A stretch of DNA of 64,000 nucleotides from Anthropogastromicrobium aceti. GTDB lineage: Bacteria; Bacillota; Clostridia; Lachnospirales; Lachnospiraceae. This document shows positions 51,831-61,253 of the stretch, one piece after another. Location of the stretch: the NCBI RefSeq assembly GCF_025567095.1, contig NZ_JAOQJH010000005.1. The stretch is one strand, 5' to 3'. The translations under genes and the position numbers were made by a program. The notes under the pieces are model-generated. The model was not told the origin of the DNA. It saw only the letters and a program-made list of their open reading frames with translations, and ran no database searches. Each line of letters opens with the position of its first letter. Position 1 is the stretch's first letter.

Positions 51831-52574
51831 ATGTCAAAGATTAGTGTCGATATTGAATATATTAAATCTGGATTGCAAAAAATCGGATATGAAATTAGCG
51901 ATTGCACAGAAAGAGAAAATAACGGAAAAAATTGGCAATTTAAGTTTAATAATAGCGGAGCTATTGTGACCATTTACGATTCAAATAAAGTAAAGAATTC
52001 AGTTGTTAATGGAAAGGCAGACCAAGGGGAAAAAACTTGTTTGAAGGAAATTGTTGATGGATTAAAAAGTAAAGAGCTTGTTATAGATCCTTTAAATCAG
52101 GAAATTGTAAACTTAATTAGATCAAAAAAAGAAGACTCTTATTACGATTTTAAAATGGAATTTCATAAAGAAAAGGAAGATCTTGTACATGACATACTGT
52201 GTTTGTCAAACAATATAGAGAATAGAGATGCATATTTGATAATTGGTGTGAGTGATGATTCTTCGGTAATAGGCATTGAAGAAGATTTGAAGTCAAACAA
52301 CATTTATGATCTTTTAAAAACAATTAGTTTTGCGGGAGATCATATGCCGGATATAGAGGTTAAAAATATGTACTATATGAGTAAAAAAATATCGGTTATA
52401 GTATGTAAAAGTTCCAAATATGTGCCATTTTATTTAACTCAGAGATATAAAGGAGTTAACGACAATCAAATCTATACTCGGGTAGGAGATACAAATACAG
52501 CTAAGAATAAACATGCAAATTATAGTGATATAGAAAATCTGTGGAGAATTCATTTTAAACGAGAGAACGAATGA
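51831..52574 (+). CDS. AlbA_2 (Schlafen-type) domain protein
   Basis: A 247-residue protein whose C-terminal two-thirds fits the AlbA_2 domain: YYDFKMEFHKEKEDLVHDILCLSNN, then AYLIIGVSDDSSVIGIEEDLKSNN near residues 100-165. The N-terminal about 75 residues form a separate small domain I do not recognise (LQKIGYEISDCTEREN). AlbA_2 domains occur in Schlafen proteins and in many bacterial defence and regulatory proteins. It sits between hsdS and hsdR on the operon strand, with AAAGGAG before its ATG. Its AT-rich coding suggests horizontal origin with the locus. Confidence 0.75.
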   Translation: MSKISVDIEYIKSGLQKIGYEISDCTERENNGKNWQFKFNNSGAIVTIYDSNKVKNSVVNGKADQGEKTCLKEIVDGLKSKELVIDPLNQEIVNLIRSKKEDSYYDFKMEFHKEKEDLVHDILCLSNNIENRDAYLIIGVSDDSSVIGIEEDLKSNNIYDLLKTISFAGDHMPDIEVKNMYYMSKKISVIVCKSSKYVPFYLTQRYKGVNDNQIYTRVGDTNTAKNKHANYSDIENLWRIHFKRENE

Positions 52575-52590
52575 AAAAGAAGGTGAAATT

Positions 52591-55500
52591 ATGTCAGGAT
52601 TTTATACAGAAGCAGACTATGAAAGCTCTGTTATAGAGCTTTTTCAAAATATGGGATATCAGCATATATATGCACCAGACTTAGAGCGAGATTTCAGAAG
52701 TCCATTATATGAGGATGAGCTAGATGATGCGATTCATCGTCTAAATCCAACATTACCGGAGGAGGCGATTTCAGATGCATTATATAAGCTGAAAAACTTT
52801 GAGAATGCGGAGTTAGTTCAGAAGAATGAGCTTTTTATGGAATATCTTCAATACGGAATTGAAGTGCGCTACTTTGTTGGAAATGAGGAGCGCTCTGGTT
52901 TAGTGTATCTTGTAGATTATAAAAATCCTGACAGAAATTCTTTCATTATAGCGAATCAATGGAGCTTTGTTGAAAATAGTACGAAGCGTCCGGATATTTT
53001 ACTGTTTTTAAATGGTCTTCCAATTGTTCTTATGGAGCTTAAATCTCCATCGAGAGAGGAAACGGATGCTTCGGAGGCATATACACAGATTCGCAATTAT
53101 ATGCATGAAATCCCATCTATGTTTATTTACAATTGTATTTGTGTTATGAGTGATCAGCTGACATCGAAGGCAGGTACAATTACTTCTGGCGAAGATCGTT
53201 TCATGGAGTGGAAAACGAAAGATGGCGATTATGAAAATACACAGCATGCGCAGTTTGATACCTTTTTTGAAGGTATATTTCAAAAAGAGCGACTGTTGGA
53301 TATAATAAAGAATTTTATTTGCTTCTCCAATGAAGGAACAAAGCAGGCAAAAATTCTGGCAGGATATCATCAGTATTTTGCAGTGAAAAAGGCCATTGAG
53401 TCAACAAAGAAGGCTACACAGACAGATGGAAAAGGTGGCGTCTTCTGGCATACGCAAGGAAGTGGGAAATCACTGTCGATGGTGTTTTATGCGCATTTGT
53501 TACAGGATGCACTTGATAGTCCTACGATTGTTGTGATAACGGATCGTAATGATTTGGATGATCAGCTTTATGGACAGTTTGCAAAGTGCAGAAGATTTTT
53601 ACGGCAGGATGCAGTTCAGGCAGATAAAAGAAAACTGTCTGATCAGGATAGGGAGAGAAATGCACATCTACGAAAAGGAGAGAAACCTATAATTGGTTTG
53701 ATGGACTGGCTGAATGGAAGAAAGGCAAATGGTATCATCTTTACAACTATGCAGAAGTTTGAGGAAGCATTTGATTGTCTTTCTGAGCGTAGAAACATTA
53801 TTGTTATGGCAGATGAAGCGCATCGCAGCCAGTATGGTCTAAAAGAGAAAGTAGATATAAAGACTGGTGAAATCAAAATCGGAACGGCGCGTGTTATAAG
53901 AAATACGCTGCCGAATGCGACTTATATCGGATTTACTGGAACACCAATTTCTATGAAGGATCGAAATACAAGAGAAGTATTTGGTGATTACATAGATATT
54001 TATGATATGACTCAGGCAGTGGAAGACGGTGCAACACGTCCTGTCTATTATGAAAGTCGTGTCATTAAGTTGAAATTGGATGAAGCAACATTAAGACGAA
54101 TTGATCAGGAATATGATCTCATGGCAAATAATGCTGATCAGGCGGTCATAGAGAGAAGCAAAAAAGAACTTGGTCAGATGGAAGCAATTCTTGGAAATGA
54201 GAAAACTATTAATTCTCTTGTAGATGACATATTAAATCATTACGAGAACTATCGTCAAAACTTGCTTACTGGAAAGGCTATGATTGTGGCATACTCCAGA
54301 CCAATTGCTATGAAGATATATGAGCGTATTTTGTCTTTGCGACCTTCTTGGACAGAAAAAGTTGCTATTGTAATGACAGGAAGCAATAAAGATCCAGAAG
54401 AGTGGAGTAAAATTATCGGAAATAAGCATCATAAAGATGAACTGGCAGCAGAATTTAAAGATGATGAGAGTCCGCTTAAAATTGCAATCGTAGTGGATAT
54501 GTGGCTGACTGGCTTTGATGTTCCGTCATTAGCGACTATGTATGTTTATAAGCCAATGCAGGGATATAATCTAATGCAGGCGATTGCAAGAGTAAACCGC
54601 GTATTTAACGATAAAGAAGGTGGATTAATTGTTGATTATGTGGGAATTGCAGCAGCCTTGAAACAAGCTATGAATGATTATACTGCACGAGATAAAAAGA
54701 ACTATGGAGATACAGATATCACGAAAATTGCATATCCAAAGTTTCTTGAAAAGCTTTCAGTATGTCGGGATATCTTTTATGGGTATGATTATTCAAAGTT
54801 TATAGACGGCACAAATCTGGAACGTTCAAAGGCAATTAGTGGTGGAGTAAACTTTATTGTTGCTGTTGATAAAATAGATGAGAGAGATACTTTTCTAAAG
54901 GAAAGTATTATGCTGAAACAGGCATTGTCGCTTTGCTCATCTTTTGCAGAGAAGGAGTTACGCATAGAAGCAGCTTTTTTTGAGTCAGTTAGGGTGTTAG
55001 TGACACGATTTATGAATAAGGGAGTAGGAAAAAAGATTTCTCTTCCAGAGATGAATGCAAGAATTAATGAGCTTTTGAAATCAAGTGTTCAGAGTGATGG
55101 TGTTATCAATTTGTTTTCAGATGTCGACAAAGAATTTTCTCTCTTTGATCCTAAATTTCTGGAAGAAATTTCAAAGATGAAAGAAAAAAATCTTGCTGTA
55201 GAATTGCTTAAGAAATTGATCGTAGAGCAGGTGCATATTTATCGACACACGAATGTGGTAAAGTCACAGAAATTCAGTGAAATAATTCAGCGAGTCATGA
55301 ATGCTTATTTGAACGGAATGCTGACAAATGAGCAGGTAATAGAAGAACTCTTAAATATGGCAAAGCAAATGAAAGCAGCCCATCAGGAAGGAAATAAGAT
55401 GGGACTTACATCTGAGGAATTGGCATTCTATGATGCTTTGACAAAACCAGACGCTATCAAAGATTTTTATAAAAATGAAGAATTGATTGCGCTTACAAAA

Positions 55501-55695
55501 GAGTTGGTTGATACTCTGCGTAAAAATAAGCAGATTGATTGGCAGAAACGAGAATCAGCCAGAGCGAAAATGCGTATTATGATCAGACGATTGCTAAAAC
55601 GACATAGATATCCGCCAGAAGGAGAAGAGGATGCAGTTCAGATCGTGATGACACAATGTGAGCTGTGGACAGATAGTAATGACATGGAGGACTAA
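52591..55695 (+). CDS. hsdR: Type I restriction endonuclease subunit HsdR
   Basis: A 1034-residue motor and nuclease subunit that translocates and cuts unmodified DNA. The N-terminal PD-(D/E)xK nuclease (RPDILLFLNGLPIVLMELKSP, about 133-153) is followed by the helicase core: Walker A TQGSGKSLSMVFYA near 290, DEAHRSQYG near 408, FTGTPI, and VDMWLTGFDVPSLATMYVYKPM, AIARVNRVFNDKEGGLIVDY. A helical C-terminal region ends the protein. Length is normal and the frame intact. It lies 16 bases after the AlbA_2 gene. Confidence 0.96.
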   Translation: MSGFYTEADYESSVIELFQNMGYQHIYAPDLERDFRSPLYEDELDDAIHRLNPTLPEEAISDALYKLKNFENAELVQKNELFMEYLQYGIEVRYFVGNEERSGLVYLVDYKNPDRNSFIIANQWSFVENSTKRPDILLFLNGLPIVLMELKSPSREETDASEAYTQIRNYMHEIPSMFIYNCICVMSDQLTSKAGTITSGEDRFMEWKTKDGDYENTQHAQFDTFFEGIFQKERLLDIIKNFICFSNEGTKQAKILAGYHQYFAVKKAIESTKKATQTDGKGGVFWHTQGSGKSLSMVFYAHLLQDALDSPTIVVITDRNDLDDQLYGQFAKCRRFLRQDAVQADKRKLSDQDRERNAHLRKGEKPIIGLMDWLNGRKANGIIFTTMQKFEEAFDCLSERRNIIVMADEAHRSQYGLKEKVDIKTGEIKIGTARVIRNTLPNATYIGFTGTPISMKDRNTREVFGDYIDIYDMTQAVEDGATRPVYYESRVIKLKLDEATLRRIDQEYDLMANNADQAVIERSKKELGQMEAILGNEKTINSLVDDILNHYENYRQNLLTGKAMIVAYSRPIAMKIYERILSLRPSWTEKVAIVMTGSNKDPEEWSKIIGNKHHKDELAAEFKDDESPLKIAIVVDMWLTGFDVPSLATMYVYKPMQGYNLMQAIARVNRVFNDKEGGLIVDYVGIAAALKQAMNDYTARDKKNYGDTDITKIAYPKFLEKLSVCRDIFYGYDYSKFIDGTNLERSKAISGGVNFIVAVDKIDERDTFLKESIMLKQALSLCSSFAEKELRIEAAFFESVRVLVTRFMNKGVGKKISLPEMNARINELLKSSVQSDGVINLFSDVDKEFSLFDPKFLEEISKMKEKNLAVELLKKLIVEQVHIYRHTNVVKSQKFSEIIQRVMNAYLNGMLTNEQVIEELLNMAKQMKAAHQEGNKMGLTSEELAFYDALTKPDAIKDFYKNEELIALTKELVDTLRKNKQIDWQKRESARAKMRIMIRRLLKRHRYPPEGEEDAVQIVMTQCELWTDSNDMED

Positions 55696-55728
55696 AAGAA
55701 ATATTGATTTGTAAATTGGTTGTCGTTC

Positions 55729-55757
55729 TTGCATATGAACTTAATATATACTATACT
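55729..55757 (+). promoter_or_regulatory. Predicted promoter of the AAA-ATPase gene
   Basis: TTGCAT (55729-55734), 17 bases, TATACT (55752-55757). Confidence 0.5.
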
Positions 55758-55867
55758 GAGTACATGAAAAGAACAAGTGTATGAGAAGTTGGTTTTAAAG
55801 ATCGTAAACGATACAGAAACTATTTTGGAAAGAAAGGAGGAGCGGGGTACCACGCAGTATCCTGCGG

Positions 55868-57208
55868 ATGCAGATGGATAATAAGTTAATGCTGCCAACT
55901 GGAATTGAAGATTTTAAAGAAATACGAACAGATGGTTATTATTATGTTGATAAAACGGCATTGATTGAGCAGGTTCTTGACAAAAGAAGCAAGGTGACAT
56001 TGTTTACTCGTCCGCGGCGTTTTGGAAAAACACTGAACATGAGCATGTTACGATACTTTTTTGAAATAGGAGCGGATTCCACATTATTTAATGGACTTTA
56101 TATTTCACAAAATGCAGAGCTGTGCGAAAAATATATGGGAAAATATCCTGTTATTGCAATCAGTTTAAAAGGTGTGGATGCAGATTCATATACGAAAGCA
56201 AAAGCACAGATTATCAAAATAATTAACAGGGAAGCTAGACGTCACCGCCTTCTTTTAAAAAGCGAAAAGCTGGATTCTTTTGATAAAGAATTACTAACAC
56301 AGCTTTTAAGCAGAAATATGGAAGAGGATACAATCACAAGCAGTCTTCAGGAGCTTACAGAATTATTGGAGGCGCATTTTTCAAAAAAGGTAGTTGTGCT
56401 GATTGATGAATATGATGTACCATTGGCGAAAGCATATGAAAATGGTTATTACAATGAAATGGTTCTTTTAATCCGAAATTTGTTTGGAAATGTTTTGAAA
56501 ACAAACGACAGCCTTGCATTTGCAGTGTTGACAGGATGCTTACGAATTGCGAAGGAAAGTATTTTTACTGATCTGAATAATTTTAAAGTCTATTCCATCA
56601 CGAATACAGAGTTTGACGAAACCTTTGGATTTACAAATGAGGAAGTTAGGAAAATGCTTGTCTATTATGGATTAGATAGTCATTTTGAGGAAGTAAAGGC
56701 ATGGTACGATGGCTATCGCTTTGGCAATGCAGACGTGTATTGTCCATGGGATGTTGTTAACTATTGTGAGGATCATAAGGAGAATACGAATGCTGAACTT
56801 CAGAATTATTGGATGAATACCAGCGGGAATGAGGTTATTCAGCATTTTGTTGACAGTATGAACGATCCGCATATGTTGACGAAAAGCGAACTGGAATTAT
56901 TGGTAAGTGGTGATACGGTTGTTAAACAGGTGGATGAAATGATAACTTATAAGGAATTGTATTCCAATATTGATAATATGTGGAGTACACTCTTTATGAC
57001 AGGATATTTAACACAGCGTGGAAAAGAGCCAGATGGACGTTATCATTTAGCAATTCCAAACCGCGAGATTTGTGATTGCATGGTTCGCCGTGTATTAGCA
57101 CTATTTAAATCTGGTGATGGCTTTAGCAATATTTTAAGTTACGCAGAGGAAATATTTGGTGAGCCGTTTGACAGAGATGTAATTATTACAGAAGAACTTA
57201 GAAGTTGA
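55868..57208 (+). CDS. AAA-ATPase-like protein of the AAA-ATPase_like/PD-(D/E)XK family, C-terminally truncated
   Basis: A 446-residue protein starting with the family block LPTGIEDFKEIRTDGYYYVDKTALIEQVLD. Walker A RPRRFGKTLNMSMLRYF is near residue 48, Walker B VVVLIDEYDVPLAKAY near 175 and AWYDGYRFGNADVYCPWDVVNY near 280. Full members have about 520-580 residues, ending in a PD-(D/E)XK nuclease domain. Here the frame stops soon after EEIFGEPFDRDVIITEEL, so the nuclease is missing. The family is very abundant and multicopy in gut anaerobes. No good RBS precedes the ATG at 55868 or the ATG at 55874; GGAGGAG lies about 30 bases away. Confidence 0.8.
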   Translation: MQMDNKLMLPTGIEDFKEIRTDGYYYVDKTALIEQVLDKRSKVTLFTRPRRFGKTLNMSMLRYFFEIGADSTLFNGLYISQNAELCEKYMGKYPVIAISLKGVDADSYTKAKAQIIKIINREARRHRLLLKSEKLDSFDKELLTQLLSRNMEEDTITSSLQELTELLEAHFSKKVVVLIDEYDVPLAKAYENGYYNEMVLLIRNLFGNVLKTNDSLAFAVLTGCLRIAKESIFTDLNNFKVYSITNTEFDETFGFTNEEVRKMLVYYGLDSHFEEVKAWYDGYRFGNADVYCPWDVVNYCEDHKENTNAELQNYWMNTSGNEVIQHFVDSMNDPHMLTKSELELLVSGDTVVKQVDEMITYKELYSNIDNMWSTLFMTGYLTQRGKEPDGRYHLAIPNREICDCMVRRVLALFKSGDGFSNILSYAEEIFGEPFDRDVIITEELRS

Positions 57209-57224
57209 TACTAGGAGGACCCTT

Positions 57225-58250
57225 ATGAAAAAATTTCGTTTTGCCATTTTGGGGGCAGGTCATATTGCAAGGCAGTTTTGTGATGCCGTATCGAGAATTG
57301 ATGGATGCGAGGTATGTGCAGTTGCCAGTAAAAGTCTTGCGCGAGCAGAAAACTTTGCAAAAGAGAATGGTGTTGAAAGCTATTATGATGATTATGAGAT
57401 GTTATTGGAGAATGAAAAACCAGATTGTGCCTATATTGCAGTGACAACAAATGATCATTATCGCTTGAGTGTGCTCTGCGTAAATCACAGCGTACCAGTT
57501 TTGTGTGAGAAAGCGATGTTTCAAAATTCAGAGGAAGCGAAGAACTTGTATGCGCTAGCGAGTGAGAAAAAGATTTTTGTCATGGAAGCTTTGTGGAGTC
57601 GGTATCTTCCTGCTGTGCAACAGGCAAAAAGATGGGTGGAACAAGAAAAGATCGGAACGCCAACTGTTTTGCAGTGTAATATTGGATTTGTAGCGCCAGA
57701 TGACAAAGAAAATCGGTATTTTAATCCAAAGTTGGGAGGTGGCGCAGCAAAGGATATCACGGTCTATACATATGAAATCACGACGTTTATTTTAAATCAA
57801 GCAATTAAAAATATATCCGTGTCGGCAACTTGGAGTGATACCGGTGTCGATGTTACAGACCATGTTGCCATTTGCTTTGAAGATACATTTGCTGATTTGC
57901 TGACAAGCTTTGTTGCTCAGTTAGAGGAGCAGATGGTAATTTATGGCCGATTTGGAAGAATCGTTCTTCCACATCCTCACTATGCATCAGAGGCATATTT
58001 GTATGGAAATGACGGGGAATTAAAAGAGCATTTTGTAGATCAAGAAACGAAAAATGGTTTCGTCTATGAGATTCAGGATGCAATTCACTGTATTCAAGCT
58101 GAAAAACTGGAAAGTGATGTTGTGCCGTGGAAGGATACACTGGCATGTGCAAAATTGTTTGACAAGATCAATGCGTTTTGCGATGAAAAAGCATTGAAAA
58201 CGATCGAAGATATTGAAGCAGTGCCAGAGGAAACAAGAGCGGAATTATGA
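57225..58250 (+). CDS. Gfo/Idh/MocA family oxidoreductase
   Basis: A 341-residue NAD(P)-dependent sugar or sugar-acid dehydrogenase-like protein. The Rossmann motif FAILGAGHIARQFCDAV opens the protein, followed by the cofactor and substrate segment VPVLCEKAMFQNSEEA with its EK pair and by KDITVYTYEI in the place of the usual catalytic Asp-x-x-x-His region. It resembles the trans-dihydrodiol dehydrogenase/xylose dehydrogenase branch. The RBS AGGAGG precedes the ATG. The next gene overlaps its stop (ATGA), so they are co-translated. Confidence 0.85.
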   Translation: MKKFRFAILGAGHIARQFCDAVSRIDGCEVCAVASKSLARAENFAKENGVESYYDDYEMLLENEKPDCAYIAVTTNDHYRLSVLCVNHSVPVLCEKAMFQNSEEAKNLYALASEKKIFVMEALWSRYLPAVQQAKRWVEQEKIGTPTVLQCNIGFVAPDDKENRYFNPKLGGGAAKDITVYTYEITTFILNQAIKNISVSATWSDTGVDVTDHVAICFEDTFADLLTSFVAQLEEQMVIYGRFGRIVLPHPHYASEAYLYGNDGELKEHFVDQETKNGFVYEIQDAIHCIQAEKLESDVVPWKDTLACAKLFDKINAFCDEKALKTIEDIEAVPEETRAEL

Positions 58251-59071
58251 AAATGAATATCTGGAATCCGTGGCATGGATGTAACAAATACAGCGAAGGC
58301 TGTGATCACTGCTATATGTACTACTTAGATGCACAGAGGGATCAAGATGGAAGTTTGATATATAAAACCAAAACGAATTTTAATCTTCCCTTAAAGAAAA
58401 CACGTCAGGGAATCTACAAAATACCGTCTGGAACAATGCTGCATGTGTGCATGACGTCTGATTTTTTTCTGGAAGAGGCAGATGTCTGGCGTGATGAAAT
58501 ATGGGATATGATTCGGATTCGTTCGGATGTTTCTTTTTGGATTCAGACCAAAAGAGCTGGGCGAATCCAGCAGTGTCTTCCGTTCGATTGGAATGATGGC
58601 TGGGAGAATGTAATACTTTGTGTCACGACGGAAAATCAAAAAAGAGCCGATGAAAGATTGCCGATATTACTTGATATTCCTGCAAAACACAAGGCTTTTA
58701 TGATTGCACCGATTTTATCTGAGGTGCATGTTGAATCTTATCTTGCAACAAAGCAATTTGAACAAGTTCTTTGTGATGGAGAAAACTATGACGGAAATCG
58801 TCCCTGCCGATATGAGTGGGTAAAATCGCTACATGATCAGTGTGAAAAGGAAAATGTTCGATTTGACTTTATCGGAACAGGCAATGTATTTGTTAAAGAT
58901 GGAAAAGTTTATCGTATACCGAAAGCATACCAAAGTGTACAGGCAAAGCGTTCTGGTTTGTCGTATCCGTCTGGAGAGACCGATGTTCCAATACAGCCGC
59001 GATGCAAAACTTGTAAAAGAAGATATAGTTGTAATGGATGCCATTGGTGTGGAAAATGTGGAGGAAAATGA
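58247..59071 (+). CDS. DUF5131 (phage Gp37/Gp68-like) cysteine-rich protein
   Basis: A 274-residue protein with an N-terminal IWNPWHGCNKYSEGCDHCYM motif (Cys12-x6-Cys19-x2-Cys22), suggestive of a radical-SAM-like iron-sulfur site, and WIQTKRAGRIQ plus LCVTTENQKRADERLPILL, typical of DUF5131. The C terminus adds a dense cluster of about eight Cys (CKTCKRR, CNGCHWCGKCGG), likely a zinc or second iron-sulfur site. The family's function is unknown to me. It overlaps the end of the oxidoreductase gene and precedes a strong terminator. Confidence 0.8.
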   Translation: MKMNIWNPWHGCNKYSEGCDHCYMYYLDAQRDQDGSLIYKTKTNFNLPLKKTRQGIYKIPSGTMLHVCMTSDFFLEEADVWRDEIWDMIRIRSDVSFWIQTKRAGRIQQCLPFDWNDGWENVILCVTTENQKRADERLPILLDIPAKHKAFMIAPILSEVHVESYLATKQFEQVLCDGENYDGNRPCRYEWVKSLHDQCEKENVRFDFIGTGNVFVKDGKVYRIPKAYQSVQAKRSGLSYPSGETDVPIQPRCKTCKRRYSCNGCHWCGKCGGK

Positions 59072-59114
59072 AAAGTATAGTATCCAATCATTAGAATCCA
59101 GGATGAGAATGAAA

Positions 59115-59158
59115 CAAGGTTGTAAGGGTAAAAAATATCCTTACAACCTTGAGTTTTT
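59115..59158. terminator. Terminator after the DUF5131 gene
   Basis: CAAGGTTGTAAGG (59115-59127) and CCTTACAACCTTG (59139-59151) form a perfect 13-bp stem with an 11-base loop, followed by AGTTTTTGT. Confidence 0.85.
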
Positions 59159-59162
59159 GTAT

Positions 59163-59279
59163 TTAATTAGACTGAACTTTTTGAAGTAGAGCTTCTTGCA
59201 AAATCTGAGAGAAATTTAACCCCATTGAGCACGCTGCTTCATTCAGCCATTTAGGAATTGTTAATGTCTTTTTTACAGC
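59163..59279 (-). pseudogene. Remnant of a HicB-like antitoxin (C-terminal 38 codons)
   Basis: On the minus strand the frame reads KKTLTIPKWLNEAACSMG then LNFSQILQEALLQKVQSN and ends with TAA at 59163. This matches the ribbon-helix-helix C terminus common in HicB-family antitoxins (KKTLTIPxWLNExA..INFSQxLQEAL). An in-frame stop (TGA, 59282-59280) precedes it and no start codon or N-terminal domain remains, nor is there a HicA toxin gene. Confidence 0.65.
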
Positions 59280-59560
59280 TCACGTGTGCCAAGCAGAAGC
59301 CTAATATTTTTTACTAAAGTTCTCAAAACTATTAAATAATAGTAGCTAACGTAAATTCTATGAGATATATAAAACGAATTTCACTAGAATTATAAAAACG
59401 AATTAACATTATGAAAGATTAATATATTGACACTCCACTCTTTTTTGTTTTTTGAAATCAAATTGGTATGGTCCATACCAGAACTGCTTGGCAGTCGAAT
59501 CTGGCAAAAATTTTAGGAGGTTTTATAAAAAAAACGTATCTTTGACAGGAGAATCTATTT
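59280..59560. other. AT-rich gap with an operator-like palindrome
   Basis: No gene is seen. The only clear element is the palindrome at 59464-59480, and AGGAGG at about 59515 that once served the MATE remnant. Confidence 0.4.
59464..59480. promoter_or_regulatory. Operator-like palindrome upstream of the MATE remnant
   Basis: TGGTATGG-T-CCATACCA is a perfect 17-base palindrome about an odd centre, of the size bound by GntR, TetR or MerR-type regulators. No regulator gene is adjacent. Confidence 0.5.
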
Positions 59561-59561
59561 T

Positions 59562-59815
59562 GAGAAGGCTTATGCGATTTGCAGTTCCAATTTTTTTATA
59601 GCTACTGATGCAGGCATTGTATGGTGGTATTGATCTGTTGGTTGCAGGGCTTTATCGGGGCCTATTTGGTATAGCTTCCTATTGTCCTGCCGATGAGTCA
59701 TATATCAGGATTGACGCTGTTTCAGATTGGTCTTGGAACACCTGCTTCAAATAATTTTGTGTGTTGGATATTTTTTCTGGTTGGGCAGAAAGAAAAAATA
59801 GAAAATTTACATATT
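59562..59815 (+). pseudogene. Decayed MATE transporter with internal deletion
   Basis: One frame reads LRRLMRFAVPIFL, a stop, then LLMQALYGGIDLLVAG, which is the first membrane helix of the MATE family. Shifting frames then give MSHISGLTLFQIGLGTPAS and FFLVGQKEK, which match the last helices. The middle 350 or so residues are missing and stops and frameshifts are present, so this is a deletion relic. The RBS AGGAGG remains upstream. Confidence 0.7.
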
Positions 59816-59896
59816 TCCCTAAGAAAAATCAAATGACAAAGGAAAGTATCCATGGTACACTGAAACCAATATTATTTAGGAGGATTTAAATTTATC

Positions 59897-61222
59897 ATGG
59901 AAATGATCACGACAAAATCCGACAACTTCGGCAAGCTGTCAATCAGCGAAAATAGACGCTATTTAATGGAGGGAGACAAGCCATTTTTCTGGCTGGGCGA
60001 TACGGCTTGGCTGATGTTTTTGAAATTAGACGAGGACGAGATTTATACTTATCTGAGAAACCGTAAAGAAAAAGGCTACAACGTGATTCAGACGGTACTA
60101 ATTCAGTCTCCACAAGATGTAGAATCTTCTCAGGCTCCTGGAAGAAAAGATGTGAAAAAATCAGAGTACTGGGAATTTGTTGATCGCGTTTTGAATATGG
60201 CCGAGCAGATGGGATTATATATTGGTTTGCTTCCTGCCTGGGGATCTCTGGTTAAATCCAATATATTAAATATGGAAACAATGCGAACCTATGCGAATTT
60301 CTTAGGAAAACGCTATCAAAATCGCAAAAACTTGATTTGGATTTTGGGAGGAGATGTGCGAGGTGATGCAGGCTATGATGTGTTCTGTCTGGAAGGTGAG
60401 ATTTTAAAGTCGTATAATCCAGAGAGAATTATCGCATATCATCCGTTTGGACGCACATCATCTTCTCTGTGGTTTCACAATGAGCCGTGGCTTGATATGA
60501 ATCTGTTTCAGTCAGGACATAGAAGATATGATCAGGCTTCTCTTGGCGAGTGGGACGATAATGCCGAGAAGGAAACCTTCTTTGGAGAGGACAATTGGAA
60601 ATATGTGGATAGAGATCTTTCCTATGACATTGTAAAACCAACTCTTGATGCAGAGCCTTCCTATGAGGGCATTCCACAGGGACTCCATAATCCGAGAAAT
60701 CCATACTGGGAGGAGTGGGATGTCCGTCGCTATGCCTATTGGTCTGTGTTTGCTGGAGCGGCAGGACATACCTATGGAAGCAACTCAATCATGCAGTTTT
60801 ACGATGATGTCAGTAAACCGGGTGCCTATGGTGTGCGTGAACTTTGGCAGGATGCAATGCACCATCCAGGCTGTGCACAGCTTAAATATTTGAAAGATTT
60901 GATGGAGAGTGTGGATTTCATCAATGGAAAAGCTGATGACAGTCTGCTTTTGTTTGGTCAGAAGGAACGCTACCATCGAATTGCTGTGTTTGCAGGCGAG
61001 GATTATATTCTCTGCTATGATTACATGGGAGACGAATTTTTGTTGGATCTTCGACGCTTCCAAAATATGGAGCTTGATGCATGGTGGATGGATCCGAGAA
61101 ATAATAGTCTGAGCTATATTACGACGATCAAGGAACAAGAAAAATGGCTTGCCAGCCCGGTTGCAAGAAAAGAGAAAGCAAATGATTGGGTGTTGATTTT
61201 GAAAAAGGCAGAGTCACGATAA
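59897..61222 (+). CDS. GH140-like (DUF4038) glycoside hydrolase, putative apiosidase family
   Basis: A 441-residue TIM-barrel enzyme with the DUF4038/GH140 hallmarks RRYLMEGDKPFFWLGDTAWLMFLKLDEDE, GYNVIQTVLIQSP, LIWILGGDVRGDAG and LDAEPSYEGIPQGL, followed by WEEWDVRRYAYWSVFAGAAGHTYGSN. A C-terminal beta domain ends it. Characterised GH140 enzymes release apiose-linked chains of rhamnogalacturonan II; others in DUF4038 have unknown targets. No signal peptide is seen, so it is probably cytoplasmic. RBS AGGAGG lies before the ATG. It fits the pectin theme of the GH112-GH105 operon. Confidence 0.8.
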   Translation: MEMITTKSDNFGKLSISENRRYLMEGDKPFFWLGDTAWLMFLKLDEDEIYTYLRNRKEKGYNVIQTVLIQSPQDVESSQAPGRKDVKKSEYWEFVDRVLNMAEQMGLYIGLLPAWGSLVKSNILNMETMRTYANFLGKRYQNRKNLIWILGGDVRGDAGYDVFCLEGEILKSYNPERIIAYHPFGRTSSSLWFHNEPWLDMNLFQSGHRRYDQASLGEWDDNAEKETFFGEDNWKYVDRDLSYDIVKPTLDAEPSYEGIPQGLHNPRNPYWEEWDVRRYAYWSVFAGAAGHTYGSNSIMQFYDDVSKPGAYGVRELWQDAMHHPGCAQLKYLKDLMESVDFINGKADDSLLLFGQKERYHRIAVFAGEDYILCYDYMGDEFLLDLRRFQNMELDAWWMDPRNNSLSYITTIKEQEKWLASPVARKEKANDWVLILKKAESR

Positions 61223-61253
61223 AGATACGATAAAATAATCGAGAGGAAAAATT

